Origin: Rhizobacter sp. Root1221 | Lineage (GTDB): Bacteria; Pseudomonadota; Gammaproteobacteria; Burkholderiales; Burkholderiaceae_C | DNA length: 64,000 nt | Assembly (NCBI RefSeq): GCF_001425785.1 | Contig: NZ_LMDI01000045.1 | Coordinates: 1,206 to 65,205, forward strand | Direction: 5' to 3' | In this document: one piece after another, positions 29,634 through 38,020 of the stretch | How positions within the stretch are numbered: position 1 is the first letter of the stretch | How the letters are laid out: every line of letters begins with the position of its first letter | The notes under the pieces: generated by a model | What the model was told of the DNA's origin: nothing | Seen by the model: only the letters and a program-made list of their open reading frames with translations | The model's database searches: none | Program-made: the position numbers and the translations under genes

Positions 29634-31940
29634 TCAAGCACCCGTGGCAACTTGGACCATCTCGTCATAGTGCTTCTTATCAACCTCTTCCATCCACTGA
29701 AAGATGCTGCCCACCACACTGTGACTTTCTCCCGCCAGATTCTCAGCAGACTCTTCAGTAATTTCAATTACGTCGCTGTGAGAATACTTGTTGATGAAAC
29801 GATAAATTTTCTCTTTCAACTCAGGTGTCGTGATGACACATCCTTTCAAACCCACGTCCATAAGTTGACTTATGTCACTTCTACGCTTGGGAAATTTGAA
29901 AGAGAAAAATGACTCCATAAGCTTTCGCGCGAGATTGGCAGTCAGGAAGGCCTCATCACGATTCAGAGTGGTACGCGTCTTGTACTCGTAGAGCATCTTG
30001 AAGATGTAATGATACTCAGATCCGTAATTTTTTAGCGAATCGTCGGCGTCGACGAGCAGGGAATGTCGGGGCGAACCCGGCGGGGCATCCAGTCGGTAAA
30101 AGAAGCAATTCTCCGGCTTCTTGTCCGCCCTTCGATTCCTGTTCGTTCCGCTGAACCAATCGCGGACCAGTTTGAAGTAAGTGAAATTATGGGTGAGCAC
30201 GAACAACTGCAACGCTTCCGAGCACTGAGTCCTCAAGAATGAGTAGGCGTGAAACAGGTGATTCGAATCAAAGCTTGAAACCGGATCGTCCACAACAACA
30301 ATCGTATCTTTGATGTTGTTTCCATTTTCTTTCAGCTTTGTGATGAAGTAGACGAATGCAATGGCCGTCTTTTCGCCTTCGCTCAAGTTTCCATCATGCT
30401 CGCCCACCCCATTCCTGATGATCTCGTAACCTTTTTTATTCTGGTTAAAGCTAAGGCACAACTCGGAGCGACCGATGAAACGGTGCAAGACATCATTAAA
30501 CTCCTTTGCGCCTACTGTTTCATTTGAAAGAAGCGCCTCTAGGCTCGAAACCTGTTGGTCAAGTTTCTCAATTTCCTTGTACTCATTCTTTGCCTCTAAC
30601 TCAATGTCATTGCATCTCTTCTCACAACCCGAATAATCAAACTCCTGCATCTCGGCAGCTGCAAAGTGAAGCTCTAATGCAGCCTTGTTCTTCGAAGTTT
30701 CCGCCTTAAAGTTCGTAGTCTTATTGTTGTGTCGACCGACAACTTCAATCATGGCCTTCAATACTGCATTGAAGTCAGTCACGTTTTCCTCAGCGACATC
30801 CACGATCTGGATGTCCGTCCTTGCAGGGTCGGTGATCTTTGCCTTGAGAGCCTCGCGCCACCCTTCAATCGGCTGGTTAATTTTCTCCGCAATTGAAGAG
30901 TATTGCTTTTGCAATCGCTCGCAATCGGCGGAGTATTCTTTATAAAAACTTGTTGCAGCCGGCAAGTTATTTACCGGAGCGCCCTGTGTTTCAATCCAGC
31001 TCGCAGCATTTTGCAGCCGAGTTTGAAAGTCAGTGAACTCTCTGCTGAAATGGGCAGCCAGTGCTTCAGCCCGAAGCTGCGTGAACGTTGAACCGCAGAA
31101 CTCGCAAGACCGGGAATCGTGTGTCTTGTGAATTTCCAAACCTGTTTGGACCCAAGCCCGGATATCAGGGTTATCGGCCAATCGCTGAACGGCCTGATTC
31201 ACCGCTGTAGTACCAATAAGATCCCTGATGCGAGCCGCCGCCTTCTTATAGTAATCAGTCTCAATCGCCGTCGAAGTGAACACAAGACTTGGGAGCTGGT
31301 CGGGCTTCGCTGCGTTAGTTAAATCTATGACTTTGGCATCGGAAAGTACGGAGTCAGCATTCAACAGCGCTTCAGCGTTACTCTGAATAAAACCAGACAA
31401 CTTGCGACGATCATAGTTCAAATAGTAACTATCGCTTGTATCAACCGCTTGAAGCCCGAGTTTCATTTTTTTTGCGGCGCCTGTCAGAAACTTATCGAGT
31501 GCTTCGCGTTGTTTCTTGGCATCATCGATCTTATCGCTGTAGGACTTCTTCTTTACAGAAACGTCCAGCTTGACTTTTTCTAGCTTCTGCAGGTCGGCAA
31601 TCTTTTCTTTGGCTATAAGAAGAATGCTTTTAACCGACTTGTCCCAATTAATGTTTTCGTGAATGAAACGCTGATTGAAGACGTGAATCTTCAACGGAGA
31701 CGTGGCAAGAGTGGCTTCCGTAATGGTGGAGCCGTTCTCCAAGGCGATGGAAAACTGTGCTGCGCTGAAGCGAGGAATCAGCGAGCGATGCTCCAAACAA
31801 TAAAACACATTGGACAGCGTCGACTTCCCTGTCCCGTTCCAACCATAGACAAGGTTGTTCTTGCCAAACTTCTGAATCTTCGTCCCATTGAAGTCGGTGA
31901 AGATTCCGAATTGACGAAGACGATTGATGCACGTGATCAT
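29634..31940 (-). CDS. AAA_13-type ABC ATPase with C-terminal HEPN-like motif (RloC/PrrC-like candidate nuclease)
   Basis: A 768-residue protein with a strong start: ATG at 31940 preceded by AAGGAGG. Walker A is GWNGTGKST (33-41), ABC signature LSEGEKTA (519-526), Walker B IVVVDDPVSSFDS (from 547). A CEFC pair (279/282) lies in the coiled-coil insert, where RloC carries its zinc hook. The C-terminus has R672-x3-E676 (ARKLMESFFSFKFP) and R714-x6-H721 (RFINKYSH), the R-x4-6-H pattern of HEPN RNases such as the anticodon nucleases PrrC and RloC. The gene is visibly AT-richer than all neighbours and lies beyond the phage lysis genes, a typical cargo position. Expected role: phage exclusion by tRNA cleavage; this is inference. 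Confidence 0.75.
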   Translation of the reverse strand: MITCINRLRQFGIFTDFNGTKIQKFGKNNLVYGWNGTGKSTLSNVFYCLEHRSLIPRFSAAQFSIALENGSTITEATLATSPLKIHVFNQRFIHENINWDKSVKSILLIAKEKIADLQKLEKVKLDVSVKKKSYSDKIDDAKKQREALDKFLTGAAKKMKLGLQAVDTSDSYYLNYDRRKLSGFIQSNAEALLNADSVLSDAKVIDLTNAAKPDQLPSLVFTSTAIETDYYKKAAARIRDLIGTTAVNQAVQRLADNPDIRAWVQTGLEIHKTHDSRSCEFCGSTFTQLRAEALAAHFSREFTDFQTRLQNAASWIETQGAPVNNLPAATSFYKEYSADCERLQKQYSSIAEKINQPIEGWREALKAKITDPARTDIQIVDVAEENVTDFNAVLKAMIEVVGRHNNKTTNFKAETSKNKAALELHFAAAEMQEFDYSGCEKRCNDIELEAKNEYKEIEKLDQQVSSLEALLSNETVGAKEFNDVLHRFIGRSELCLSFNQNKKGYEIIRNGVGEHDGNLSEGEKTAIAFVYFITKLKENGNNIKDTIVVVDDPVSSFDSNHLFHAYSFLRTQCSEALQLFVLTHNFTYFKLVRDWFSGTNRNRRADKKPENCFFYRLDAPPGSPRHSLLVDADDSLKNYGSEYHYIFKMLYEYKTRTTLNRDEAFLTANLARKLMESFFSFKFPKRRSDISQLMDVGLKGCVITTPELKEKIYRFINKYSHSDVIEITEESAENLAGESHSVVGSIFQWMEEVDKKHYDEMVQVATGA

Positions 31941-32163
31941 GACGATCCTCCTTGGCAGCCCATTCGACGTGGGCTTCACCGACTGTTATGGATGTTGCAG
32001 GTATACGCCACGTGCGATCAAACGTGTTGATTTTGCCACTAGCGTAAACCCTCGTCATACCCAAAGAATGCCGGCATTGCCCCGTCGCCCTGGGCCAAGG
32101 TGTCTGCTGAGAAAGCGGGCCTATGGATGCAAGCAGCGGAGCGCATCCGCGCCCGCCATGAGG

Positions 32164-32179
32164 CTGTACAAAATAACAG
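32164..32179. promoter_or_regulatory. LexA-box-like palindrome
   Basis: CTGT-ACAAAATA-ACAG matches the proteobacterial LexA consensus CTGT-N8-ACAG. It lies about 224 bp upstream of the ATPase/nuclease start and just past the end of the 77-residue gene. About one such match is expected by chance in a window of this size, so the assignment is tentative. Confidence 0.3.
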
Positions 32180-32204
32180 CATGCTCATTGAAGTTATCCA
32201 CGGA

Positions 32205-32438
32205 CTATGGCCTTGTCAGAAGCTCCCGCGTACGGACAACTTCAAACACCCGGTCGTCCAGCGCGACAACGAGATCGCCATCTTCCAGTTGGTGAACGGC
32301 CTTGCTTGTCGGCTCGACTTTGATGCGCTTCGCGGACACGATCTCTTCGAACTGCTGCAGCAAGCGCACTGTGTGTTTGCCGCCATCGCAATCGAAAACA
32401 ACGAACCTCCCAGTCTCGCGCATGACCCTACGGCGCAT
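32205..32438 (-). CDS. hypothetical phage protein, 77 aa
   Basis: Small soluble protein with a beta-rich pattern (RFVVFDCDGGKHTVRLLQQF, LEDGDLVVALDDRVFEVVRT). The ATG at 32438 has AGGGGAG upstream, a better site than that of a second in-frame ATG at 32423. It follows the spanin genes on the same strand. I recognise no family; composition is intermediate between phage core and the AT-rich ATPase gene. Confidence 0.6.
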   Translation of the reverse strand: MRRRVMRETGRFVVFDCDGGKHTVRLLQQFEEIVSAKRIKVEPTSKAVHQLEDGDLVVALDDRVFEVVRTRELLTRP

Positions 32439-32492
32439 CCGTGCTCTCCCCTGATAGATCGGGAAAATACTACCTCGTCCCGATTTCGGACT

Positions 32493-33005
32493 CTACGGCG
32501 TAGTCAGCGCGTCACGCTCTCGCTCGCAGGTTTCGCCGGCAAGCCCGCGGCGTCCAGCAAGGTCAGCCAGGTCTGCACCTCGCGCTTCCATCCGGCTGAG
32601 CACGTCGGCAAGCACCATTCCGGTGTCGAAGGTTGGCGCGCCGCCGCCGGCATCGGTGGAATCTGCGGCTCCGGCACAACGACGGGCGGCGCGGGTGGCA
32701 GCGGCGCGCAGCTGCTCACCAGCGCCGACAGCAGCAGCGTGGTCGGCAGCCAGGTTCTCCCTCTTCGTTCGTTCATCATCGAGTGCCTCTTGTGTAAGCC
32801 GGGCGCGGCGCTCGCCCTCCAGTAGTCGCGCCTTCAGAACGGAAATCGCCGCAGTCACAGCGGCCTCGCGTTGCCGAGCGGTCGTCGAGCGCAGCTCGGA
32901 CAACTCGGTTTTGAGGTTGCCGATCCGCACCTCCTGGGCGGTGACAGTCGCAACAACAATCGCGGCAATGGCCCCGGCCAGCATCAGCCTTGGCGAGATG
33001 ATCAT
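32493..33005 (-). CDS. Rz: Rz-like inner-membrane spanin subunit
   Basis: A 170-residue protein with one N-terminal membrane anchor (MLAGAIAAIVVATVTA, about residues 8-23) followed by a long coiled coil (about 25-100). That is the architecture of i-spanins that, with an outer-membrane lipoprotein partner, disrupt the outer membrane at the end of lysis. The ATG overlaps the endolysin stop (ATGA). A complete lipoprotein gene is nested inside in another frame, which confirms the assignment. Confidence 0.85.
   Translation of the reverse strand: MIISPRLMLAGAIAAIVVATVTAQEVRIGNLKTELSELRSTTARQREAAVTAAISVLKARLLEGERRARLTQEALDDERTKRENLAADHAAAVGAGEQLRAAATRAARRCAGAADSTDAGGGAPTFDTGMVLADVLSRMEARGADLADLAGRRGLAGETCERERDALTTP
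32504..32779 (-). CDS. Rz1: Rz1-like outer-membrane spanin lipoprotein, nested in Rz
   Basis: A 91-residue frame lying entirely within the Rz-like gene, in a different reading frame. It has a lipoprotein signal peptide (TWLPTTLLLSALVSSC) with lipobox LVSSC, and then a proline-rich stretch (APLPPAPPVVVPEPQIPPMP), exactly as in lambda Rz1. After lipidation and export it should pair with Rz across the periplasm. Confidence 0.85.
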   Translation of the reverse strand: MMNERRGRTWLPTTLLLSALVSSCAPLPPAPPVVVPEPQIPPMPAAARQPSTPEWCLPTCSAGWKREVQTWLTLLDAAGLPAKPASESVTR

Positions 33006-33430
33006 GGTGAACCCAGCTCGAAGTGCGGACTGTCGCCCTCGCCTCGCTCACGCGGCTTGCCATCGGCATCCCAGTCGGCACCCCAACGGATCCGCACCGC
33101 CAACTCCGAAGCTGCATCGAACATCGCACGCGCGATCGCGTCGAAGTCTTTCGGGTCCGACCAGTCGACTCCACCGTTGCGGAGCGGCGCCAGGTCAACC
33201 GCGCGCCCGTCGATATGCTTCGATGCCAGGGTCCAGGTGACCACCTTTCCGGGCGCCGTCCTACCCTGCGCGTACAGCTGCGCCTGGCGCGCTGCCGTGC
33301 GGAGTCCCTCGACAACGAAGAGCTGGAACGGGACGCGCTCAGCAGCACGACGAACGACATCTACGAGCAGAGGGCTCACGCCGACCAGGCGCATCTCGCT
33401 GGTCGGATCAAGCCTTGGGGTGGCGGTCAT
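33002..33430 (-). CDS. endolysin, M15-family L-Ala-D-Glu/D,D-peptidase
   Basis: Peptidoglycan-cutting lysis enzyme. The ATG at 33430 gives 142 residues (MTATPRLDPTSEMRLVGVSP). Zinc-peptidase motifs are present: FVVEGLRT, SKHIDGRAVDLAP (His and Asp ligands) and a C-terminal SPHFELG (third His). There is no signal peptide, so it needs a holin for export; two holin-like genes precede it. Its ATG overlaps the stop of a small upstream frame, and its own stop overlaps the Rz start. Confidence 0.92.
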   Translation of the reverse strand: MTATPRLDPTSEMRLVGVSPLLVDVVRRAAERVPFQLFVVEGLRTAARQAQLYAQGRTAPGKVVTWTLASKHIDGRAVDLAPLRNGGVDWSDPKDFDAIARAMFDAASELAVRIRWGADWDADGKPRERGEGDSPHFELGSP

Positions 33431-33525
33431 CGCTGAGCCCCCCGTGCAGGCGTCTGCACGGCGCAGACGCTGATGGAAGCAGACGCCGTGGACAGTGCCA
33501 CGACGCTGCCAAGATGTGATTTCAT
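33427..33525 (-). CDS. small phage peptide, 32 aa
   Basis: Starts at an ATG at 33525 (ribosome site AAAGGTC upstream) and ends in an ATGA overlap with the endolysin start. The 32 residues (MKSHLGSVVALSTASASISV then CAVQTPARGAQR) have a mildly hydrophobic N-terminal half like a weak signal peptide. Coding for a peptide is supported only by the start/stop coupling. It may be a translational coupler for the endolysin. One copy of the dispersed 14-bp palindrome lies inside it (33445-33458). Confidence 0.4.
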   Translation of the reverse strand: MKSHLGSVVALSTASASISVCAVQTPARGAQR

Positions 33526-33548
33526 GAATGACCTTTCGTCGTTGAAGA

Positions 33549-33869
33549 TTAGGGAGGCCCCAGCGGGGCCGCATCTGTGCGGGCGTATTCAGGAAGCCCC
33601 ACTCGCCACTCGCGCGCACCGGAGACGAGGACCGCGAGGGTCCCTACGGCCAGGCCTACCTGCGTGTATCCCGGCCACTCACGGAACAGCAATGGGGCAA
33701 AGCCACTGGCGGTGGCCGCGGCGAACAACAGCGCGAAGTTCAGACGGACGTCCCATCGCGTGGTGGCGCTGCTCATGACTGCGAATCGGCAGACGCAGCA
33801 CCACCCGAGCCCCGAGCACGCTGCGAAGTTCGCCAAGGACAGGAGGTACTGCTGTTCGAGGTAGTTCAT
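33549..33869 (-). CDS. holin-like membrane protein
   Basis: A 106-residue protein with about three predicted membrane helices (residues 8-31, 43-62 and 68-84), short loops and an Arg/Asp-containing C-terminus, as in class I holins. The position directly before the endolysin supports a holin or antiholin role. The ATG overlaps the stop of the next membrane protein gene (ATGA), so the two are made together. Which one forms the lethal hole cannot be decided from sequence. Confidence 0.65.
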   Translation of the reverse strand: MNYLEQQYLLSLANFAACSGLGWCCVCRFAVMSSATTRWDVRLNFALLFAAATASGFAPLLFREWPGYTQVGLAVGTLAVLVSGAREWRVGLPEYARTDAAPLGPP

Positions 33870-34288
33870 CGATCACTCCCCGGAGGCGGTGGATTGGGTG
33901 GATCAAGCGGTGGAACGTCGGGCAGGCGCTTCAGGCGCAGCAGCCAACGGCCACACTTGCGCAGGCCGTCGGGGCCAAGCGCGCTGATCAGCACGGCCAC
34001 GGGACCGAGCACGTAGTTGAACGGCAGGCCCTCCGAGTACCGCGTAGCAAGCTCAGCAGCCGGAACCGTGAGGAGCAATGCGAGGATCACGATGCCCGCC
34101 AGATACTTCAGCGTGCCCCACCGCCCGGACAGCTCGAGGCGGGACGAGGACCAAGCGCCACCGAGCAGCGCGCCAATGAAGATGACGGCGTAGGGGCCGA
34201 CCACTCCCGCGATCTCGGGACTGAATGCAGCGGCCGCAATGGCCACCGCCACGGACACGATGTCAAGCGGCTGAACGGGTGCTGCCAT
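33866..34288 (-). CDS. second holin-like phage membrane protein
   Basis: With the ATG at 34288 (GAAGGA 5 bp upstream) the product has 140 residues and starts MAAPVQPLDIVSVAVAIAAA. There are three or four hydrophobic segments (about 10-27, 32-48, 62-80, 92-107) and a proline-rich end (LPDVPPLDPPNPPPP). It lies first in the lysis block, just after a terminator. It resembles LydA/Hol-type phage holins by topology only. Confidence 0.6.
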   Translation of the reverse strand: MAAPVQPLDIVSVAVAIAAAAFSPEIAGVVGPYAVIFIGALLGGAWSSSRLELSGRWGTLKYLAGIVILALLLTVPAAELATRYSEGLPFNYVLGPVAVLISALGPDGLRKCGRWLLRLKRLPDVPPLDPPNPPPPGSDR

Positions 34289-34310
34289 AGCGTCCTTCAG
34301 AAAGAGAAAA

Positions 34311-34327
34311 GCCCGCTCGAGGCGGGC
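34311..34327 (-). terminator. intrinsic terminator after the tail-fibre gene
   Basis: GCCCGCTCGAGGCGGGC stem-loop; on the minus strand it is followed by TTTTCTCTTT. It separates the tail genes from the lysis genes, so lysis genes need read-through or antitermination, or their own promoter. Confidence 0.65.
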
Positions 34328-34350
34328 ATGTGTGCGGTGTTGGGACGAGG

Positions 34351-35208
34351 TCAGGTCAACAGAAACTCCATCGTTCCGGGATCGAACCGTGGAGCCAAAC
34401 CGCCCGTGGACATGGTCTTCGGCGTATCGAACGCCCGCCAGAACAGATAGCCGCCGGATCCGTCGAACACCTGGAAATGGGTGACATTGCCCTGGTTTGC
34501 CGTGGGGACGGGCCACACGATTTCCACGTTGTTCGAGATGAGCCCCGTCGTGCCAGCGTCGCTCGCACCGGTATCACCTGGTTCGACAGTGGAAGACAGC
34601 GTGGTGAAGTCCGGCGCAAACTCCGCGCGCACATAGCTGCCCGAACCGGGCTCGGTGCCTGGCGTCGAGTTCGTCGGCGCGTTGGTCGTGTAGCCGATCT
34701 CCCACGCCGCGGGAGGCGAGTACGGTTGAGCGCGGAACATCCGGTCAATCAGCTTGTTGGAGAAGAAGTTCGACAACCCCCCGGTGATCCCAAGCACAAG
34801 CTGGATCGCCCCCGCTGGCATGGCGAACTCATCGGTGTTGTTGATCACAACAGGAACGGCGATCGGCACCCAGAACCAGCAGTTGCCATCCGTCTCTGCG
34901 TCCATGAAACCAACGTAGGACGCGGTGCCCCACGCAGCACCGGCCGTGCCGAAATCCACCGGGTTGTTGTTCGATGTTGCGTGCGAGCTGCCAGAGCTGG
35001 GCAGCGTGCTGGCCGCGCCTTGAGTGCCGGCGAAGTTGGCCAGCGACGTCACGATCTCCTGCCGTGCATACCCGGCGCCACTCAACTCCGTGATTCCATC
35101 GATGTCGGCTGCCGAGGCCAGGGCCATCCACCAGGACTCGAGGCCTGTGAAGTCGCTTCCGCGGAAATAGTCGGCCAGCTTGTTTCTGCCGAAGTCTGTC
35201 ATTGCCAT
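34351..35208 (-). CDS. phage tail-fibre-like protein with two repeated domains
   Basis: The start MAMTDFGRNKLADYFRGSDF at 35208 opens a 285-residue protein. It appears to hold two related domains: FGRNKLADYFRG ... SYVGFMDAETDG (about 5-120) and NFFSNKLIDRMFRAQPYSPP ... YLFWRAFDTP (about 145-275). Each begins with a helix carrying N-K-L. Such domains occur in tail-fibre and decoration proteins of siphoviruses. It follows the tip protein gene, where side-fibre or receptor-binding proteins are encoded. The gene at 47400-47975 seems to carry one copy of a similar domain. Confidence 0.6.
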   Translation of the reverse strand: MAMTDFGRNKLADYFRGSDFTGLESWWMALASAADIDGITELSGAGYARQEIVTSLANFAGTQGAASTLPSSGSSHATSNNNPVDFGTAGAAWGTASYVGFMDAETDGNCWFWVPIAVPVVINNTDEFAMPAGAIQLVLGITGGLSNFFSNKLIDRMFRAQPYSPPAAWEIGYTTNAPTNSTPGTEPGSGSYVRAEFAPDFTTLSSTVEPGDTGASDAGTTGLISNNVEIVWPVPTANQGNVTHFQVFDGSGGYLFWRAFDTPKTMSTGGLAPRFDPGTMEFLLT

Positions 35209-35218
35209 GGTGCTTGCC

Positions 35219-38020
35219 TTAGCTTCCTGGTGTGGTGTTGTCCGCGTCGCCGCGGTAGTTGCCCGTTGCCTGGACGATGCCAGTCGCAACTTCTCGAATC
35301 TCGAAGATCCACCGACCGATGTAAAACATGGGGACGTTCTCCATCGGGTCCATGTCCGGCAGGAACACGGAGAACGTTCGCGCCTCAGTGATCGGATACC
35401 AAACCCCGGAGTTGGCGGATAGGGAAACGCTCGACTCCGGAGTTGCCCCGACGGTTGCGAACTCGGTTAGTGGCGTCCACCTGATTTCAAAGCGTGCGGC
35501 CTCGGTTGCCTCGACTGGTGGCCTCAGCATCCACTGATTTGCCTGCTGCCAGTAGGTGACAGTTGACCCTTGAATCGCAGGCACAACCAGCTTGATCCAC
35601 AGCGTCCCGTCCGTTCTGAACTGGAATGCCTTTTCATGCAGGCGCGTGAAGAATGCCGGGTACTCGAACTGGCCAGTTAGGCGCGGGATGCTGGCCACCT
35701 GGCCGCCGCCGCCATCGTTCGGATCGTCGACCTCGTCGGACGGATCGACGGGATCTTGCACCTCACCAGGGCCAGGCAAGAGATCGTTGTCCGCCTCGTG
35801 CACCCGGTCGTCGTCGATGACCGCAGAGATCTGGTAGAGCTGCAGGCCATCGTCATTGAGGCCACCGTCGGCGATCGCGCTGATCTTCACCAACTCGTCG
35901 GTGGTGCCGATGACACCGAGGAGAAACTTGGTCCTCTCGCGAGAGCCGTCGTCGGTGAAGATCACCGCATCAGGTGCAGAGAGCAACACGACCTGGTCTG
36001 AGTTCACCCCAGAGGTCACAGGGATGGGGTCCGTGACCGTGCCGTCAGCGCGGACCAGCGAGATGGAAAGCGCGCCTGTGGAAAAATCCGGGGGCTCGGT
36101 CAACGTCATCGTCAGGGTGGCCGGATCCCATTCGGCGACGTCGCCAGTCTGCCCATAGCCCCCAACGTCGGGCATGAACCGAACCGGTGACATGAACGCC
36201 GGCAGCACACCCTCCATCTCAACCACGGCAGAGACGGTACGCGTACGCAAAGCCATCGAAGCCGCTTCGTACAGCCCTTCCCGTCGAGCATGCGTCGGTC
36301 CGGTGATCCCAGGCAGTCGGATACGTGCAGGCGTCTGCACACTCTCCGCGCCGGGGGCCGGGCATTCGACCGGCATCCACTCCCACGCTCTGTAGTCGAA
36401 GTACTCGACGATCACGCCGTCGGGCTCGCGCCCGGTGGGGTGCTGCTCGTGCAACTTCATCCCGGTGGCGTTGCGGTGGGTGAATGCTGTCGTGGGCAGG
36501 GCCTCGTACTGATCGCGCGCCAGCGTGAGGACACCGGCACGCCGGAAGGCGCGGCACCTCATGGTGCGGGCCACGAGTTGGAGGGCTGACCAGCCGTCGG
36601 TTGCCGCGTCCATGACGTAGTCGAATCGATCCTGCCGCTCGTCGGCAATGGCTGCATACGCAGCGATCGTGTCCAGGTCCACACGTTCATCGGGCAGCCC
36701 GAGCCCCCAGATCGGCGACGTTGCCAGTTCGGCGAACCACCACGCCGGATTGCGCGTCTCCACCTCCTCCGACCAACCATCTGCCTCGGACCACGTGCGC
36801 GTCATCGCCTTGACGATCAGGGACAGTCGGCCCTGGCTGATGTTCGACAGCTGCTCACTCGACCGCATCACCAGCTCGTAGTGCGCCACGTTCGGATTCA
36901 GCGGCGCCGCACCGTCGACGAACGCTCTCATGCTGGCGAACACCAGGTCGTTGCGAACACGCAAGTTCTCATCGCGCACGTCGGTTCGAACAATGCGCAC
37001 CTCGGGCCGAATCGCGGCGTCCATCGTGATGGCGAACGTCCAACGTCGAGCCTTGCTCGTCGCGCCCTCCTTCGTGATCGTGTGGTACACGCTCCAAGGC
37101 GTGACCGCCACGCCGAACTCGTCGAGCTGACGCATCTCGACGCGCCATTGAACCGTGTGGTTGCCCAGTTCGCCCTCGTCGTTCGCTCGCCCGATGCCGG
37201 TCGGCATCAGGATGTCGTACTCCACACGCTTCGTGACCTTCCTCGGACCGCAGGCCGCGAATCCACCCACGTACAGCCCAGTCAAAAGGGCCTGCCCTGC
37301 GACCTCGGGTACCGTGATCACGTACGGGTTGACCGCCGTGGGCGCCACCCCGGGCGGAAGGTACCGGGCCGTGAGCACATCCTGGAAGTGCGAAACGGGC
37401 GTGTCGTCTATCAGAGCACGCTCAACAGCGTGGTCGCCAACGCCGACAGCGTACAACGCGTAGAACATCTGCTCGCCACCGATCTCGGTGTCATCGTCAC
37501 CGATCCCGTAGGCCGTATATGCGGCGTACGGCATGGCCGCGTAGTTCGGGAACAGCTGATGTCGGCCCATGACCTTTGTGATCGGATCGAAGGGCCTTGC
37601 CTGGTTGCCCGACAGGCCGGTGTTGTAGACCTGTGAGGACTTTTGCTCAACCACCCGCGGAGGCTCGATGGGAATGAGCACGTTGATCGCCAGGCTGCCG
37701 GCAATCGCGATAGCCGCACCCGCCGGACCGCCGACGTACGCGGCCACGATGGTGACCACCACCTGCAGCACGGTGCGCAGGGCGGCCTTGTCCTGCGGCA
37801 TCTCGTGCCACTCCAGGACGTCGCCATCGAAGAGAGGTCTCACGTAGTCGCTGGGCAGGAGCCAATCCCCATTCAGCCGCGGCACCAGCACGCCAAAGGC
37901 CTCCGGGCGGGTGTCGAGCAACATCGTGCCTGGCACCACCCGGCGCATTTCATCCGAGCGAAGGACATGCACAGGCGATGTCGAATGGCCAACGACAGCA
38001 GTCACAGGGAACGTCTCCAA
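35219..38020 (-). CDS. tail tip protein, lambda J-like (TipJ family)
   Basis: A 933-residue central tail tip/host-specificity protein. Recognisable are the N-terminal region with a hydrophobic stretch (VVVTIVAAYVGGPAGAAIAI, about 87-106) and IPIEPPRVVEQKSSQVYNTG. These are followed by a phage-tail fold with SHFQDVLTARYLPPG and NPAWWFAELATSPIWGLGLP, motifs of lambda J-type proteins. The C-terminal third varies in the family and contacts the receptor. The start overlaps the end of the NlpC/P60 gene by 19 bp. Confidence 0.88.
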   Translation of the reverse strand: METFPVTAVVGHSTSPVHVLRSDEMRRVVPGTMLLDTRPEAFGVLVPRLNGDWLLPSDYVRPLFDGDVLEWHEMPQDKAALRTVLQVVVTIVAAYVGGPAGAAIAIAGSLAINVLIPIEPPRVVEQKSSQVYNTGLSGNQARPFDPITKVMGRHQLFPNYAAMPYAAYTAYGIGDDDTEIGGEQMFYALYAVGVGDHAVERALIDDTPVSHFQDVLTARYLPPGVAPTAVNPYVITVPEVAGQALLTGLYVGGFAACGPRKVTKRVEYDILMPTGIGRANDEGELGNHTVQWRVEMRQLDEFGVAVTPWSVYHTITKEGATSKARRWTFAITMDAAIRPEVRIVRTDVRDENLRVRNDLVFASMRAFVDGAAPLNPNVAHYELVMRSSEQLSNISQGRLSLIVKAMTRTWSEADGWSEEVETRNPAWWFAELATSPIWGLGLPDERVDLDTIAAYAAIADERQDRFDYVMDAATDGWSALQLVARTMRCRAFRRAGVLTLARDQYEALPTTAFTHRNATGMKLHEQHPTGREPDGVIVEYFDYRAWEWMPVECPAPGAESVQTPARIRLPGITGPTHARREGLYEAASMALRTRTVSAVVEMEGVLPAFMSPVRFMPDVGGYGQTGDVAEWDPATLTMTLTEPPDFSTGALSISLVRADGTVTDPIPVTSGVNSDQVVLLSAPDAVIFTDDGSRERTKFLLGVIGTTDELVKISAIADGGLNDDGLQLYQISAVIDDDRVHEADNDLLPGPGEVQDPVDPSDEVDDPNDGGGGQVASIPRLTGQFEYPAFFTRLHEKAFQFRTDGTLWIKLVVPAIQGSTVTYWQQANQWMLRPPVEATEAARFEIRWTPLTEFATVGATPESSVSLSANSGVWYPITEARTFSVFLPDMDPMENVPMFYIGRWIFEIREVATGIVQATGNYRGDADNTTPGS

